64,000 nucleotides of DNA. It comes from Oscillospiraceae bacterium (GTDB taxonomy: Bacteria > Bacillota > Clostridia > Oscillospirales > Ruminococcaceae). This document shows, piece by piece, positions 1-9,047 of this stretch. The position numbers and the translations under genes were made by a program. Position 1 is the first letter of the stretch, and each line of letters starts with the position of its first letter. A model generated the notes under the pieces. That model did not search any database. It worked only from the letters and a program-made list of their open reading frames with translations, and had not been told where the DNA came from. The DNA is taken from positions 1 to 64,000 of the forward strand of contig WRHO01000004.1 in NCBI GenBank assembly GCA_009783205.1. The letters run 5' to 3'.

Positions 1-1959
1 TATGATGATATTCGAAACGCCTATAACAACTTAGTGGTCGTTAATAAGGGCGCGGAACCCGATGATAACGGATATATGCGAGGGGGACAATGGGGGGTTA
101 TCAACGATAACGGTAAGGTTGTTGTCCCGATTGAATACGACGATTTAGGGTATCCCAACCCCTACTCCGGGTATGGGCTTTTTACGGCAAATAAAGGCAA
201 AGAACTCAACGAAAACGGCTACTATTCTAATGGCAAATGGGGCGTTGTTGACACAAACGGTAAGGTCATAGTACCTCTTGAGTACGAATACGCATCGGTT
301 GTAACCGAAAACTTGATAACTCTTCGCACATTCATTGATACAGATGAAGAGGGAAATGTAACCGGCGGTAAATGGGGCTTGGTTAATACAAAAAACGAGG
401 TATTGCTCCCCTTTGAATACGACGGTCAAATAAACTATTTCAACTATGGCGGCGGCAATTTGGCACAGGTTTATAAAAACGGTAAATACGGGTTTATTGA
501 CAAAACCGGTAAATTAGTCACCGCCGTCGAATATGACGCTATGAGCTACACCAATAACAATTTTATAAGCGTTCGCAAGGGCGAGAAATGGGGCATTTTA
601 AACTCGAGCGGTAAGGTCGCCGTTCCGTTTGAATATGACTACATCAACTTATTGTACACTACCGCCGTCGCCGCGGGCGGGGTTCCGCGAGGTGCGATTG
701 AGGCGGCGGATAATCAAGCCGCTATTGATAATATGTCCGAGGCGAATAATCAAGCCGCTATTGATTATATATTCAATGTGGATAATCAAACCGCCATTGA
801 TAATATGTTCGAGGCGAATAATCAGGTTGCTATTGACGATATGTTCGAGAACGAAGCCGAAACCGTCACAGGTACTGCAATAGTTGTTAAGGGCGGTAAA
901 TACGGGGTTATTGATACAAACCATAAGGTTTTAATCCCGCTCGAGTATAACGCGTTAGGTCAATATTTCGCCGAACTCGCGAGCGTTAAAAAAGGCGATA
1001 AATGGGGCGTTGTCGATACAAAAGGTAAAACCGTAATACCCTTTGAGTATGACGCTGTAGGGAGCATTACCACCGATGTTTTTTGCGTTAAAAAGGGTGA
1101 AAAGTGGGGAATTGTTGATAAAGCTAATAAGGCGGTAGTTTCTATTGAATATGAAGACATAGGCGGGTTTAGAACCGCCACAGTCAACTCCGCAACCACA
1201 TTAACCTCGGCGTGTGTTAAAAAGGGCGGTAAATGGGGTTCGGTTAATAAAGACGGTAAGGTTATAGTACCTTTTGAATATAACAGCTCGTTTTATTTTA
1301 ACAGCGACGGCTTTGCTAACGTAAGCAAGGGCGGTACAGTAAATCAAGGTTATTTAACCGGCGAGAAATATGGGGTTATTAACGAGAGCGGTAAGGTTAT
1401 TTTGCCGATTGAATATGACCAATCAATTTACCTTTATGACGGCTTGGGCAGTATTCGTAAGGGTTCAAAGAGAAACGAAAACGGTTATATAGACTACGGT
1501 ACCGGCAAATTTGGTTTTGTCAATTCGAGCTACGAAATCGTTTTTCAAGCGTTGTACGACGATACACTTATTACGGGGCGCGAGGGAGACACGGCGTATG
1601 TCTGGCTCAAGCGCGACGGAAAATGGGCAGTCCACTCCGTTAATGCACCGTTGCCTAAGCCTAAGCCGCCTATATATGTCGGTAGCCCCAACGCCTGTAA
1701 CGAGTGTGACGTATGTAAATCGGGTAAGGCACCGATAAAAGGCTGTATCCGCGGGACGGAGGAACCCGAAATATTTGACTTTATCGAAATACTTTTATAT
1801 CTCGTAAAAATGCCCGATTGTATCATAGTCGCCTGTGGTAACGCATTTGACGCGGCAATACTGAGCGAAGAGGGCAAGGCGGCAGAGGAACCCACAATTT
1901 TCTGCGGACTTGAAGTTTTGCAGTATTTGGTCGGTTTAGTCGACGGTAAAGATTGGTAA
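1..1959 (+). CDS. WG-repeat secreted/surface protein with dockerin-like tail (5' partial)
   Basis: The reading frame is open at base 1, so the N-terminus lies outside the window; the GTG at 34 is only an internal codon. About 11-12 WG (KWG) repeats of roughly 45-60 residues each contain a W/YG-[VI]-[VI]-[DN]-x2-GK-[VI]-[VIL]-P-[IFL]-EY-[DN] core. Bases 712-855 insert four 12-residue units (NQxAIDxM type) between two WG repeats. After the last repeat come a Cys-containing linker (CNECDVC) and two tail modules of the form EPxIF-x3-E-[IV]-L-x-YLV, the second ending in DGKDW. The 1101-residue protein at 40799-44104 ends in the same way. WG proteins are usually exported and of unknown binding function; here the tail suggests docking or surface retention, which is inference. 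A strong terminator follows. Confidence 0.85.
   Translation, partial: YDDIRNAYNNLVVVNKGAEPDDNGYMRGGQWGVINDNGKVVVPIEYDDLGYPNPYSGYGLFTANKGKELNENGYYSNGKWGVVDTNGKVIVPLEYEYASVVTENLITLRTFIDTDEEGNVTGGKWGLVNTKNEVLLPFEYDGQINYFNYGGGNLAQVYKNGKYGFIDKTGKLVTAVEYDAMSYTNNNFISVRKGEKWGILNSSGKVAVPFEYDYINLLYTTAVAAGGVPRGAIEAADNQAAIDNMSEANNQAAIDYIFNVDNQTAIDNMFEANNQVAIDDMFENEAETVTGTAIVVKGGKYGVIDTNHKVLIPLEYNALGQYFAELASVKKGDKWGVVDTKGKTVIPFEYDAVGSITTDVFCVKKGEKWGIVDKANKAVVSIEYEDIGGFRTATVNSATTLTSACVKKGGKWGSVNKDGKVIVPFEYNSSFYFNSDGFANVSKGGTVNQGYLTGEKYGVINESGKVILPIEYDQSIYLYDGLGSIRKGSKRNENGYIDYGTGKFGFVNSSYEIVFQALYDDTLITGREGDTAYVWLKRDGKWAVHSVNAPLPKPKPPIYVGSPNACNECDVCKSGKAPIKGCIRGTEEPEIFDFIEILLYLVKMPDCIIVACGNAFDAAILSEEGKAAEEPTIFCGLEVLQYLVGLVDGKDW
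712..855 (+). repeat. Four tandem 36-bp coding repeats inside the WG protein
   Basis: Four consecutive 36-bp units (712-747, 748-783, 784-819, 820-855) encode NQAAIDNMSEAN, NQAAIDYIFNVD, NQTAIDNMFEAN and NQVAIDDMFENE. They interrupt the regular WG repeat spacing and keep the frame. High DNA identity between units points to recent slippage or duplication. Confidence 0.9.
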
Positions 1960-2048
1960 GTTAAACAAGAGATAAGCCCAAAGGACGGGCTTTGCTCGTC
2001 CGAGGGGCGAATCTTGACGTTAGATAAAGCCAAACAAGAGATAAAAAA

Positions 2049-2080
2049 GCAAAAAGAGGGAGTTTATTCCCTCTTTTTGC
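2049..2080 (+). terminator. Rho-independent terminator after the WG gene
   Basis: A 13-bp perfect stem GCAAAAAGAGGGA/TCCCTCTTTTTGC closes over a 6-nt loop about 90 bp after the WG stop codon. The T-run lies inside the 3' arm. The palindrome could also stop the leftward tRNA-Pro transcript. The rest of 1960-2154 holds a short GGACG/CGTCC hairpin near 1984 and no gene. Confidence 0.75.
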
Positions 2081-2154
2081 TCTTGTTGATGTTATATAGC
2101 AGTTTTAAAATTACGCTGTAACCTGCTCGGCGTTTCGGCAACGAATAATCATAA

Positions 2155-2228
2155 TCGAGGCGACAGGATTCGAACCTGCGGCATCTTGCTCCCAAAGCAA
2201 GCACTCTACCAAGCTGAGCTACGCCTCG
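2155..2228 (-). tRNA. tRNA-Pro (anticodon TGG)
   Basis: On the minus strand the 7-bp acceptor stem CGAGGCG/CGCCTCG, a D-arm with TAGCTCAG, the anticodon stem CTTGC/GCAAG with loop TTTGGGA, and the T-arm GGTTCGAATCC fold into a full cloverleaf. Anticodon TGG reads proline codons. The discriminator base is A and no CCA is encoded, so the CCA-adding enzyme at 3817-5166 must finish it. The cognate synthetase gene proS lies about 4 kb away. Confidence 0.97.
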
Positions 2229-2259
2229 AACGGAGGTTGTTCAAAAACTGAACGACTAT

Positions 2260-2288
2260 ATTATATCACGGTTCATTATCAAATGCAA
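2260..2288 (-). promoter_or_regulatory. Promoter of tRNA-Pro
   Basis: On the minus strand TTGCAT (2283-2288) and TATAAT (2260-2265) are separated by exactly 17 bp. The predicted start lies about 25 bp upstream of the tRNA 5' end. Confidence 0.7.
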
Positions 2289-2289
2289 T

Positions 2290-2318
2290 AGGTTAAAACG
2301 AAAAAAGTCGTTTAACCT
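2290..2318 (+). other. Hairpin in the dtd leader
   Basis: An 11-bp stem, AGGTTAAAACGA (one bulged A) pairing with TCGTTTAACCT, ends 4-5 nt before the GAAGGAG ribosome site of dtd. It could be a structured leader or an mRNA-stabilising hairpin; no known riboswitch fits. Confidence 0.45.
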
Positions 2319-2340
2319 ATATGAAGGAGTATAAACAAAA

Positions 2341-2781
2341 ATGAAAATCATATTACAACGCGTTACACGCGCATCTGTCACGGTTAATAACAACATTGTC
2401 GGGCGTATCGGCACCGGCTACCTCGTTTTGCTCGGAATCGGGGGCGACGACGACAGGGCGAAGGTTGAGAAGGCGGTTGATAAAATACAGCGGTTGCGTA
2501 TTTTTGAAGACAATGAGGGTAAAATTAATCTTCCGATTACGTCTGTACAAGGAGCGCTTCTCGTGGTTTCACAATTCACGTTGTACGCCGATTGTCGCAA
2601 GGGGAATCGCCCGAGCTTCACCGAAGCCGCGCCGCCGCCGTTGGCGGAAGAATTGTACAGATATTTTATTGAATATGCAAACGGTAAATTTGAAAAGGTT
2701 GAGCAGGGTGTGTTTGGCGCGAAAATGCAGGTCGAATCGGTGAACAGCGGGCCGTTCACCGTGATTTTAGATGAGCTTTAA
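2341..2781 (+). CDS. dtd: D-aminoacyl-tRNA deacylase
   Basis: 146 residues, the normal length of the DTD family. The protein hydrolyses D-aminoacyl-tRNA and mischarged glycyl-tRNA(Ala) in the cytosol, recycling tRNA and excluding D-amino acids. The N-terminus MKIILQRVTRASV, the SQFTLYADCRKGNRPSF motif around residues 78-94 and the C-terminal Gly-cisPro element NSGPFTVILDEL are all present. The ATG at 2341 follows a GAAGGAG site at normal spacing. It converges with mreB, leaving a 16-bp gap, and stands alone; its usual partner relA is not in the window. Confidence 0.96.
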   Translation: MKIILQRVTRASVTVNNNIVGRIGTGYLVLLGIGGDDDRAKVEKAVDKIQRLRIFEDNEGKINLPITSVQGALLVVSQFTLYADCRKGNRPSFTEAAPPPLAEELYRYFIEYANGKFEKVEQGVFGAKMQVESVNSGPFTVILDEL

Positions 2782-2797
2782 CGGTTTTTATGGCGGT

Positions 2798-3814
2798 TCA
2801 TTTATACTTATACATCGAAACCCGTTCAAACCCGTCTAAAAGCGTATCGGCACAACCGAACGCAATAGCGGTGCCTCTCGCGACACAAGAAAGCGGGTCG
2901 TCCGCTAAACGACAGGGGGCGGATACATTACAGGAAATCAACCTGTCTAATCCGCGGAGCATTGCGCCGCCGCCCGTTAGAATTATCCCGCTCGACAATA
3001 TATCTCCGACAAGCTCGGGCGGCGTAGTTTCAATCAATGTCTTAACCTGATTAACTATTTCCATTGCCGACGGAAGTAAAGCTTCGTAAACGTCGGATTG
3101 ATTAATCTCGAGAGCCTGTGGCAGTCCGCGCAGAAGATTACGCCCTTTTAAAAGCGTTGTAACGGTTGGGTCGGGGTCGTAAACGCACCCTATTTCTCTC
3201 TTCACCTGTTCCGCGGTTTTTTCGCCGACGAGTATTTTATCGCGATTTCCGAAATATTTTATAATGGCGCGGTCAAATTTGTTCCCCGCCATTTTTAGCG
3301 TAGAAGACGCGACAATCCCGTTGAACGAGACAACCGCCACATCAGATGTCCCGCCCCCTATGTCCACCACCATTGAGCCGGAAGCTTTTGTAATATCCAC
3401 ACCCGCGCCTAATATAGCCGCAATCGGCTCCTTTATAAGCCACACCTTGCGCGCACCCGCCGATAATGCCGCCTCAATCACCGCTCTGTTTTCGACGTCG
3501 GTTACAGATGACGGGACGCAGATGATTATTTGCGGCTTAATCATGAGGTTTCCGCTTACCTTTCGGACAAACTCTCTAATCATCATCATCGTTATTTCTC
3601 TGTCTGAAATAACGCCGTCTTTAAGAGGCTTAACAACCGTTATATAATCGGGCGTCTTGCCGAGCATATTATGAGCCTCGCGCCCTACCGCAATAATTTC
3701 TCGCTTTTTTGAATTGTAGGCGACCGCCGTCGGTTCGTTCACAATTATCTTCCCGTCCATTGTGACGATAATATTTGCGGTTCCTAAATCAATCCCGATA
3801 TCCATCGCTGCCAT
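2798..3814 (-). CDS. mreB: MreB/Mbl-family actin-like rod-shape protein
   Basis: 338 residues, typical for MreB. This cytoplasmic, membrane-associated actin homologue polymerises with ATP and guides lateral wall synthesis. The phosphate-1 loop DIGIDLGTANI lies near residues 5-15, phosphate-2 DIGGGTSDVAVVS in the middle, and the adenosine motif GIILTGGGAMLRGLD near the C-terminus. ATG at 3814 is preceded by AAAGGAGTAAAT; it begins 2 bp after the cca stop, so the genes are cotranscribed. There is no mreC or mreD neighbour, which suggests a stand-alone paralogue (Mbl/MreBH-like). A divergent RodA is encoded at 34093. Confidence 0.95.
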   Translation of the reverse strand: MAAMDIGIDLGTANIIVTMDGKIIVNEPTAVAYNSKKREIIAVGREAHNMLGKTPDYITVVKPLKDGVISDREITMMMIREFVRKVSGNLMIKPQIIICVPSSVTDVENRAVIEAALSAGARKVWLIKEPIAAILGAGVDITKASGSMVVDIGGGTSDVAVVSFNGIVASSTLKMAGNKFDRAIIKYFGNRDKILVGEKTAEQVKREIGCVYDPDPTVTTLLKGRNLLRGLPQALEINQSDVYEALLPSAMEIVNQVKTLIETTPPELVGDILSSGIILTGGGAMLRGLDRLISCNVSAPCRLADDPLSCVARGTAIAFGCADTLLDGFERVSMYKYK

Positions 3815-3816
3815 AT

Positions 3817-5166
3817 TTATTTACTCCTTTTATTCTCTGTTAAAAAAGTTAAAAGCTTATTTCTTTCGTTTTCGCATTTCTCGTCTATAACCGCCTGTAA
3901 CAAAAAGTTTAACCCCGCTCCTATTTCTTTGTTCCTGTAACCCATTTCAACCAAATCCCCCCCTTTGACCGCAAGCTGTTTCAATGAAAAACAGGAATTT
4001 TGTGCAATGATTTCCCGCGCCGTTTTTGCCGCTTCGTGAAAGTGCGAAACCCGTTTGCGCCATTGCTCTGCTTTTGCGGAATCGTCGGCAATATGAACGT
4101 CAATCAACCTAAAAAACAAGTCCTCGCCAAAGCGATTGAGCAATCTTTTTACCGCTTTTTCATCGGCATTTATGGGTATGCTGTGAAATTTTATCAAGCA
4201 CAGGACATTGTACAATGTATCGTTGTCATACTTTAGCCTTCTCATTGTTTTGCGCGCTATTTCCGCGCTTATTGCGGCGTGTCCCTTAAAGCTCCCTTTA
4301 AAACAATCCGGCTCGCTTTTTTTTTCAACAAGCTTGAACGCTTGCGGCTTCCCGGTATCATGGAGTAAAAGCGCGAGACGTGTGGCTTTATCCGGCGGTG
4401 ACAAATCCATAGCGTTAAGCGTATGGGTAAGAACGTCGCGGTCGTGATACTTACTATGCTGGTCAAACCCTTTACAATCGTGCAATTCGGGTATAAACTC
4501 GGCAAAAACATCTGTATACTCTGCTATGACCTCGCTTACCCTTCCGCAAACCAATTTATTAAGCTCTTGTGCAATTCGTTCACCCGCAATATTTTTAATA
4601 AGCTCGCGGAGTTGATGCACCGCCGCAGATGTTTCGGGTTCAATCGTAAACCCATATACCGCCGCGAATCTTATTGCGCGTAAAATACGCAACCCGTCTT
4701 CGTTAAACCGTTTTTGCGGGTCACCGACGGCGCGGATTAATTGTCCTTTTAAATCCTCGCGCCCGTTAAAATAATCGACAATGCCCGTTTTCTCCGAAAA
4801 CGCCATCGCGTTTATTGTAAAATCACGTCTGCTCAAATCATCACGCAGATTATTCGTGAAAATAACGCTTTCCGGACGGCGATTATCCGTATACTCGCCG
4901 TCTATACGAAATGTCGTTATCTCGACGGCGTTATTATCAATCGACACCGTAACCGTCCCGTGTTTTAGCCCGGTATCGTGTATTGAACACGCGACTTTGC
5001 CCAATGCGGTTTTTACCTCATCGGGGGTTGCCGAGGTAGTCACGTCGTAGTCGCTCGGCGTAAGCCCCAGCATCATATCGCGGACGCAGCCGCCGACCGC
5101 ATATGCTTCATATCCCGCCGACTCAAGAGCTGTTATTATTTTGTTTACATAATCGGGTAAAATCAT
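3817..5166 (-). CDS. cca: CCA-adding tRNA nucleotidyltransferase with HD domain
   Basis: 449 residues. The class II nucleotidyltransferase head (residues 1-150) shows YAVGGCVRDMMLG and the metal-binding SDYDVTT; the RNA-binding region follows with the ERIAQEL helix. A central HD domain (LALLLHDTGKP) is seen in many Firmicutes homologues. The enzyme adds or repairs the 3' CCA of tRNAs; the tRNA-Pro in this window lacks an encoded CCA and is one substrate. Its start overlaps the mtaD stop by 4 bp (ATGA), and mreB follows after 2 bp, so mtaD-cca-mreB form one leftward operon. Confidence 0.95.
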   Translation of the reverse strand: MILPDYVNKIITALESAGYEAYAVGGCVRDMMLGLTPSDYDVTTSATPDEVKTALGKVACSIHDTGLKHGTVTVSIDNNAVEITTFRIDGEYTDNRRPESVIFTNNLRDDLSRRDFTINAMAFSEKTGIVDYFNGREDLKGQLIRAVGDPQKRFNEDGLRILRAIRFAAVYGFTIEPETSAAVHQLRELIKNIAGERIAQELNKLVCGRVSEVIAEYTDVFAEFIPELHDCKGFDQHSKYHDRDVLTHTLNAMDLSPPDKATRLALLLHDTGKPQAFKLVEKKSEPDCFKGSFKGHAAISAEIARKTMRRLKYDNDTLYNVLCLIKFHSIPINADEKAVKRLLNRFGEDLFFRLIDVHIADDSAKAEQWRKRVSHFHEAAKTAREIIAQNSCFSLKQLAVKGGDLVEMGYRNKEIGAGLNFLLQAVIDEKCENERNKLLTFLTENKRSK

Positions 5167-6443
5167 TCGAAATCTTTCATCAAGCCTTCACATTTTTCAA
5201 TAATCATTTGAGCGTTATCCCGTGTAAAAAATTCGCCGTCTTTATAAAGAATCTTCCCGTTGACCATTGTCATTTTTACAACGCTTGTATCGCCCGAATA
5301 TACGATATTTTTAACAATATTGTTGTGCGGGCGCATTGACGGACGGTTGAGGTCGAGCATTACTATGTCGGCTTTCTTTCCCGGCTCAATACAATCGCAA
5401 GCATCTAACCCGAACGCTTTAGCCGAGCCGCAAACCGCCCATTCCAAAGCGTTGAACGCGGGACAAGCCGACGCGTCGTTAGTGAGATACTTTTGCAACG
5501 TGCAAGCGAGATGCATTTCGCGGAACATAGAAAGCGCGTTGTTAGAAGCGGCTCCGTCGGTTCCCAAGGCTATGCCGACCCCCGCCTCCTGCATTTGTGT
5601 AAGCGGCGCGATTCCCGACGCCAATTTTAGGTTTGAGCCGGGGTTGCTTATTGCCCATATGTTCTTATCCGCCATCAGTTTTATATCGTTTTTGTCAACG
5701 TGTACCGCGTGGAATACGCCGCCGCCGTGTTCCCACAGACCGTTTTCGGCGAACAAAGCCGACGGCGATTTCCCGTGCCGCTCGTAACAACCGTCATGCT
5801 CGACCTTTGTCTCGGACATATGAGCATAAATCGGGGCTTTATGTTCAACCGAAGTGCGCGCTAATTCCTTTAAATTATTTATACCGTTTGTATATTCGGC
5901 GTGAAAACCTAATTTATACGCAACAAGCGGGTCGTATTTGTTATACCTTTCGTAACAGCCGCACATACGCTCAACCGCGTCGTCTCCGTCAAAATCCATG
6001 ACCGAGCCGCACATTGTTATCCTGAAGCCGGTATCCTTTGCCGCGCTCGCAACCAATTCGGGCTTCATGTACATATCGAACGCCGCGGTAGTCCCGCCGG
6101 AAATGTATTCTAAAATCGCTAACTTTGTAAACCAATAAACGTGTTCATCGGTAAGCTTTGCTTCTTGCGGAAACACCTGTTCATGTAACCATTCCTGTAA
6201 AGGAAGGTCATCGGCGCGAGACCGCAAAAACGTCATTGCCGAGTGTGTGTGCGCGTTTTTGAACCCCGGTATAAGCATATTCCCGCCACAGTCTACCGCC
6301 TTGTCAAAAACACATTCCTTCTCCGAATCGCATTTGTCACCCTCGAAAACGCAGGCGATTTTATCGTCCTTGACGCAAAGTCCTCCGTTTGTAATTGTAA
6401 AATCCTTACGCAATACCTTAGCGTTGTAAAACTTTGTTTTCAT
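5163..6443 (-). CDS. mtaD: 5-methylthioadenosine/S-adenosylhomocysteine deaminase (amidohydrolase)
   Basis: 426 residues, metal-dependent TIM-barrel amidohydrolase. Metal ligands are seen in GFKNAHTHSAMTFL near residue 65, in a central HAEYT and HAVHVD, and in ALGTDGAASNN; SGGTTAAFDMY is typical of the MtaD/TrzN/SsnA group. The likely reaction is deamination of MTA or SAH to the inosyl compounds, salvaging SAM by-products; related guanine or cytosine deaminases are less likely. ATG at 6443 lies downstream of the recurrent hairpin/GGAAAG/ATGGTCAT leader, where the mini-ORF M-V-I stops one codon before this ATG. AhcY (51022-52290) offers a second SAH route. Confidence 0.85.
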   Translation of the reverse strand: MKTKFYNAKVLRKDFTITNGGLCVKDDKIACVFEGDKCDSEKECVFDKAVDCGGNMLIPGFKNAHTHSAMTFLRSRADDLPLQEWLHEQVFPQEAKLTDEHVYWFTKLAILEYISGGTTAAFDMYMKPELVASAAKDTGFRITMCGSVMDFDGDDAVERMCGCYERYNKYDPLVAYKLGFHAEYTNGINNLKELARTSVEHKAPIYAHMSETKVEHDGCYERHGKSPSALFAENGLWEHGGGVFHAVHVDKNDIKLMADKNIWAISNPGSNLKLASGIAPLTQMQEAGVGIALGTDGAASNNALSMFREMHLACTLQKYLTNDASACPAFNALEWAVCGSAKAFGLDACDCIEPGKKADIVMLDLNRPSMRPHNNIVKNIVYSGDTSVVKMTMVNGKILYKDGEFFTRDNAQMIIEKCEGLMKDFE

Positions 6444-6482
6444 TTATATGACCATTACTTTCCGAGCCACAAAAAGCTCTGC
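6444..6482 (-). promoter_or_regulatory. Recurrent leader element upstream of mtaD
   Basis: Read on the minus strand: hairpin GAGC-8 nt-GCTC (6464-6479), then GGAAAG, then ATGGTCAT (6448-6455), then TAA directly before the mtaD ATG. The leader ATG opens a three-codon ORF (M-V-I-stop). The arrangement is almost identical to the one before metH at 48405-48446, and related to copies before murD, the 38001 gene and ftsK. Confidence 0.7.
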
Positions 6483-6489
6483 TAAATCA

Positions 6490-6528
6490 GTCAAGCTCTC
6501 GAGCGAAATGAATCCGCTCGTAAGCTCT
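6490..6528 (-). repeat. 39-bp dispersed element with variable core (copy 1)
   Basis: On the plus strand it begins GTCAAGCTCTCG and ends CGTAAGCTCT, with a 17-nt core containing its own AGCG/CGCT inverted repeat. Exactly the same arms and length occur at 26962-27000, where the element lies inside a coding region. Nearby at 6551-6570 are degenerate copies of the AACTGTC heptamer seen at 22994-23035. No gene was seen in 6444-6567. Confidence 0.65.
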
Positions 6529-6567
6529 CTTTCAAACTTCTCTCCTTTTTATAACTGTCAACTGCTG

Positions 6568-8010
6568 TCAGTATGCTTTTCCCCAATAAACGAGCATCTT
6601 TGCCGGTTTACCGCAACAGACGCATTTGTCGCCGACGTTTTCGCCGTCAAATGGGATACATCTCGAACCCGCGCCCGTCTTCTCCTTAACCTCGTCCTCA
6701 CAAGCCTCATCACCGCACCACATGGCTTTAATAAAGCCGTCGCCATTTTTCGACAAAGAGTTTATTATTTCGTCGATATTACCGCAGGTATATGTTTTCG
6801 CGTTGATATTATCGAGACTTTTTTGGTAAATTCCCGCCGCCAAAGCTAAGAGGAGCTGTTCAACCGATTGTTCAAGTTCGTCTAATGTTGTGAACGCTTT
6901 TTCACGAGTGTCTCGGCGAACTATGACACATTGATTCTGTTCAATATCCTTTGGCCCTATTTCAAGTCTGAGCGGGACCCCCTTCATCTCATATTCCGCA
7001 AATTTCCACCCCGCCGAATTATCCGTGTCGTCTAATTTGACGCGTATTCCTGCGCGTTCAAGGCGCGTTTTCAACTCGTTTGCCTTATCTAAAACGCCTT
7101 CTTTATGCTGTGCAACGGGGATAATAACAACCTGTACCGGTGCAATCGCGGGGGGGAGAACCAAGCCGGAATCATCACCGTGCGCCATGATAATGCCCCC
7201 GATTAGACGCGTGCTTACGCCCCAAGAGGTTTGATGCGGGTGTTTGAGCGTGTTGTCTTTGTCCGTGAACGTAATATCAAACGCTTTGGCAAAGCCGTCG
7301 CCGAAATAATGCGTCGTCCCCGCCTGTAACGCTTTTCCGTCGTGCATTAACGCCTCTATGCAGTAGGTAGAAACCGCGCCCGCGAATTTGTCGCTTTCCG
7401 TTTTCTTACCTTTTATAACCGGCATATTGAGGTCTTCGGCGCAAAAGTCCGCATAAACGTCCAACATTTTTTCGGTTTCCGCAATTGCCTCATCTGCGGT
7501 TGCGTGGGCTGTATGCCCCTCCTGCCACAGAAATTCACGCGAACGCAGAAACGGGCGGGTTGTTTTTTCCCAGCGTACAACCGAACACCACTGATTATAT
7601 AATTTAGGCAAATCTCTGTAGGATTTGATTACGTTGGAATAATGTTCACAGAATAAACATTCCGACGTCGGGCGGACGCACATACGTTCCGATAACGGCT
7701 CGTTGCCGCCGTGCGTTACCCAGGCGACCTCGGGGGCGAACCCAAAAACGTGGTCTTTCTCTTTGTTTAGAAGGCTTTCCGGTATAAACATAGGCATATA
7801 TACATTTTCGTGGCCGGTATCTTTAAAGCGTTTATCGAGAAGCTTTTGGATATTCTCCCAAATTGCGTAACCGTAAGGGCGTATTACCATACAGCCCTTG
7901 ACTCCCGAATATTCAATAAGCTCCGCCTTTTTCACGATATCGGTATACCATTTTGCAAAATCCTCATCCCGCGAGGTTATTTCTTCTACAAGCTTCTTAT
8001 TATTTGCCAT
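6568..8010 (-). CDS. proS: Prolyl-tRNA synthetase, archaeal/eukaryotic type (ProS type 3)
   Basis: 480 residues. Class II synthetase charging tRNA-Pro in the cytosol. The compact form lacks the bacterial editing insertion and has the type 3 landmarks: [49 protein letters not shown] and a C-terminal zinc-like domain with [17 protein letters not shown] and a terminal GKAY tail. The start chosen is ATG at 8010 because AAAGGAGA lies just upstream; the frame extends 23 codons further but those encode an unlikely hydrophobic stretch that runs back through the promoter. A perfect promoter at 8051-8079 gives a leader of about 35 nt, too short for a T-box. Confidence 0.97.
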   Translation of the reverse strand: MANNKKLVEEITSRDEDFAKWYTDIVKKAELIEYSGVKGCMVIRPYGYAIWENIQKLLDKRFKDTGHENVYMPMFIPESLLNKEKDHVFGFAPEVAWVTHGGNEPLSERMCVRPTSECLFCEHYSNVIKSYRDLPKLYNQWCSVVRWEKTTRPFLRSREFLWQEGHTAHATADEAIAETEKMLDVYADFCAEDLNMPVIKGKKTESDKFAGAVSTYCIEALMHDGKALQAGTTHYFGDGFAKAFDITFTDKDNTLKHPHQTSWGVSTRLIGGIIMAHGDDSGLVLPPAIAPVQVVIIPVAQHKEGVLDKANELKTRLERAGIRVKLDDTDNSAGWKFAEYEMKGVPLRLEIGPKDIEQNQCVIVRRDTREKAFTTLDELEQSVEQLLLALAAGIYQKSLDNINAKTYTCGNIDEIINSLSKNGDGFIKAMWCGDEACEDEVKEKTGAGSRCIPFDGENVGDKCVCCGKPAKMLVYWGKAY

Positions 8011-8050
8011 TTTAGTCTCCTTTATAAAGGTAATACAATATATAATAAAG

Positions 8051-8079
8051 AGTATATACCAAAATATTAAAGTTGTCAA
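8051..8079 (-). promoter_or_regulatory. proS promoter
   Basis: Minus strand TTGACA (8074-8079), 17-bp spacer, TATACT (8051-8056). It is back-to-back with the plus-strand promoter at 8090-8118. Confidence 0.85.
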
Positions 8080-8089
8080 ATAAAAATTG

Positions 8090-8118
8090 TTGACGAATTA
8101 ATATTTTTATGATATACT
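8090..8118 (+). promoter_or_regulatory. Promoter of the 8153 gene
   Basis: TTGACG (8090-8095), 17-bp spacer, TATACT (8113-8118). The leader of about 28 nt carries GAGAGGTGAT just before the TTG start. Confidence 0.8.
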
Positions 8119-8152
8119 ACTCTTATATAATTAATGCGAGAGGTGATATAGC

Positions 8153-9028
8153 TTGTCATTTGAATCATTGTCCGGCGTAAAAATTAACGATTCTGAAACA
8201 AAAAGGGCTTTTATTATAGCTGATTTCTTTTCCGTCTGTGAAAGCGATGAGGGTGTTCCGAGGATTTATAAATGGTCGGATTTTCAATCTGTCACCGAAA
8301 CGCGGGATTTTTTTTCGCTCAAAAGCGGAGCGGACGAATTTGAAATACAAAAGTCGTTAATCCGCGACCCCGCCGTATTAATACGGGTGCGAGCCATTAT
8401 CGAGGGAGCAATCGCCGATAACCCTAACATAGATTATAAACACGGAAAGAGGATTTTACCGCCAAAAACGCTTTGCAGCGGTTGTGAAATTCCTACCGAG
8501 GCATATGTTGCCACGGGTGCGTACATGGAGCGCGAGATAAATAATTCAAACATAACCCTTCACAACCCGGGGTTCGATAAACTCATATGGGTTTTTGCCG
8601 TTTTTGCCGCCATTTTAGTGTTGGCGTTACAGTTTATCTTTTGGGGGGATATAACCGACATCTCGAACCTTCTTGTATATACCGTTATATCGGTATTTGC
8701 GGGCGGTATTGCGGGAATGACGGCGTATCTTTTTTGTGCCTACGGCGCGAAAACGCTTTACGGAAGAATTTTAAAGGACGACCCCGCCTTGTTGGAGGAT
8801 ATCACCTTTGTGATATGCGATAAAGGGTTTATGGCGGCGGAAACCGAGGTGTATGATTATTCGGATATTATCCGCTGGAATCAGGTTGAATACTTTATCG
8901 AAACAAAACACGTATATATTGTCTTTAACAAGAATAAAGCTGTGTTTTGGCTCCCCAAAAGATTATTCCCGAAGGATATTCATAAAGAGCTTGGTGATTT
9001 TATCGCCGACCGTCTATTGCAGAAGTAA
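8153..9028 (+). CDS. Two-TM membrane protein, YcxB-like C-terminal domain
   Basis: 291 residues beginning with TTG behind a good GAGAGGTGAT site. Residues 1-100 look like a soluble PH-like fold (IYKWSDFQSVTETRDFFSLKS). Two transmembrane helices sit at about 144-164 and 172-196. The C-terminal part (YDYSDIIRWNQVEYFIETKHVYIVFNKNKAVFWLPKRLF) resembles the YcxB-like domain, which typically follows two TM segments. Function is unknown. It is followed 19 bp later by the 9048 gene, with which it probably shares an mRNA. Confidence 0.7.
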   Translation: MSFESLSGVKINDSETKRAFIIADFFSVCESDEGVPRIYKWSDFQSVTETRDFFSLKSGADEFEIQKSLIRDPAVLIRVRAIIEGAIADNPNIDYKHGKRILPPKTLCSGCEIPTEAYVATGAYMEREINNSNITLHNPGFDKLIWVFAVFAAILVLALQFIFWGDITDISNLLVYTVISVFAGGIAGMTAYLFCAYGAKTLYGRILKDDPALLEDITFVICDKGFMAAETEVYDYSDIIRWNQVEYFIETKHVYIVFNKNKAVFWLPKRLFPKDIHKELGDFIADRLLQK

Positions 9029-9047
9029 ACAAGAGTGGAGAAATCAA

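Noticed and set aside
1545-2033. 162-codon minus-strand frame over the WG gene end
   Set aside because: Antisense to a repeat protein, no promoter or ribosome site.
8011-8079. 23-codon N-terminal extension of proS
   Set aside because: The codons run back through the -10 and into the -35 region of a perfect promoter and lack a ribosome site.
8853-9047. Upstream extension of the 9048 gene to a 556-residue protein
   Set aside because: It overlaps the end of the YcxB-like gene and has no ribosome site; ATG 9048 has one.
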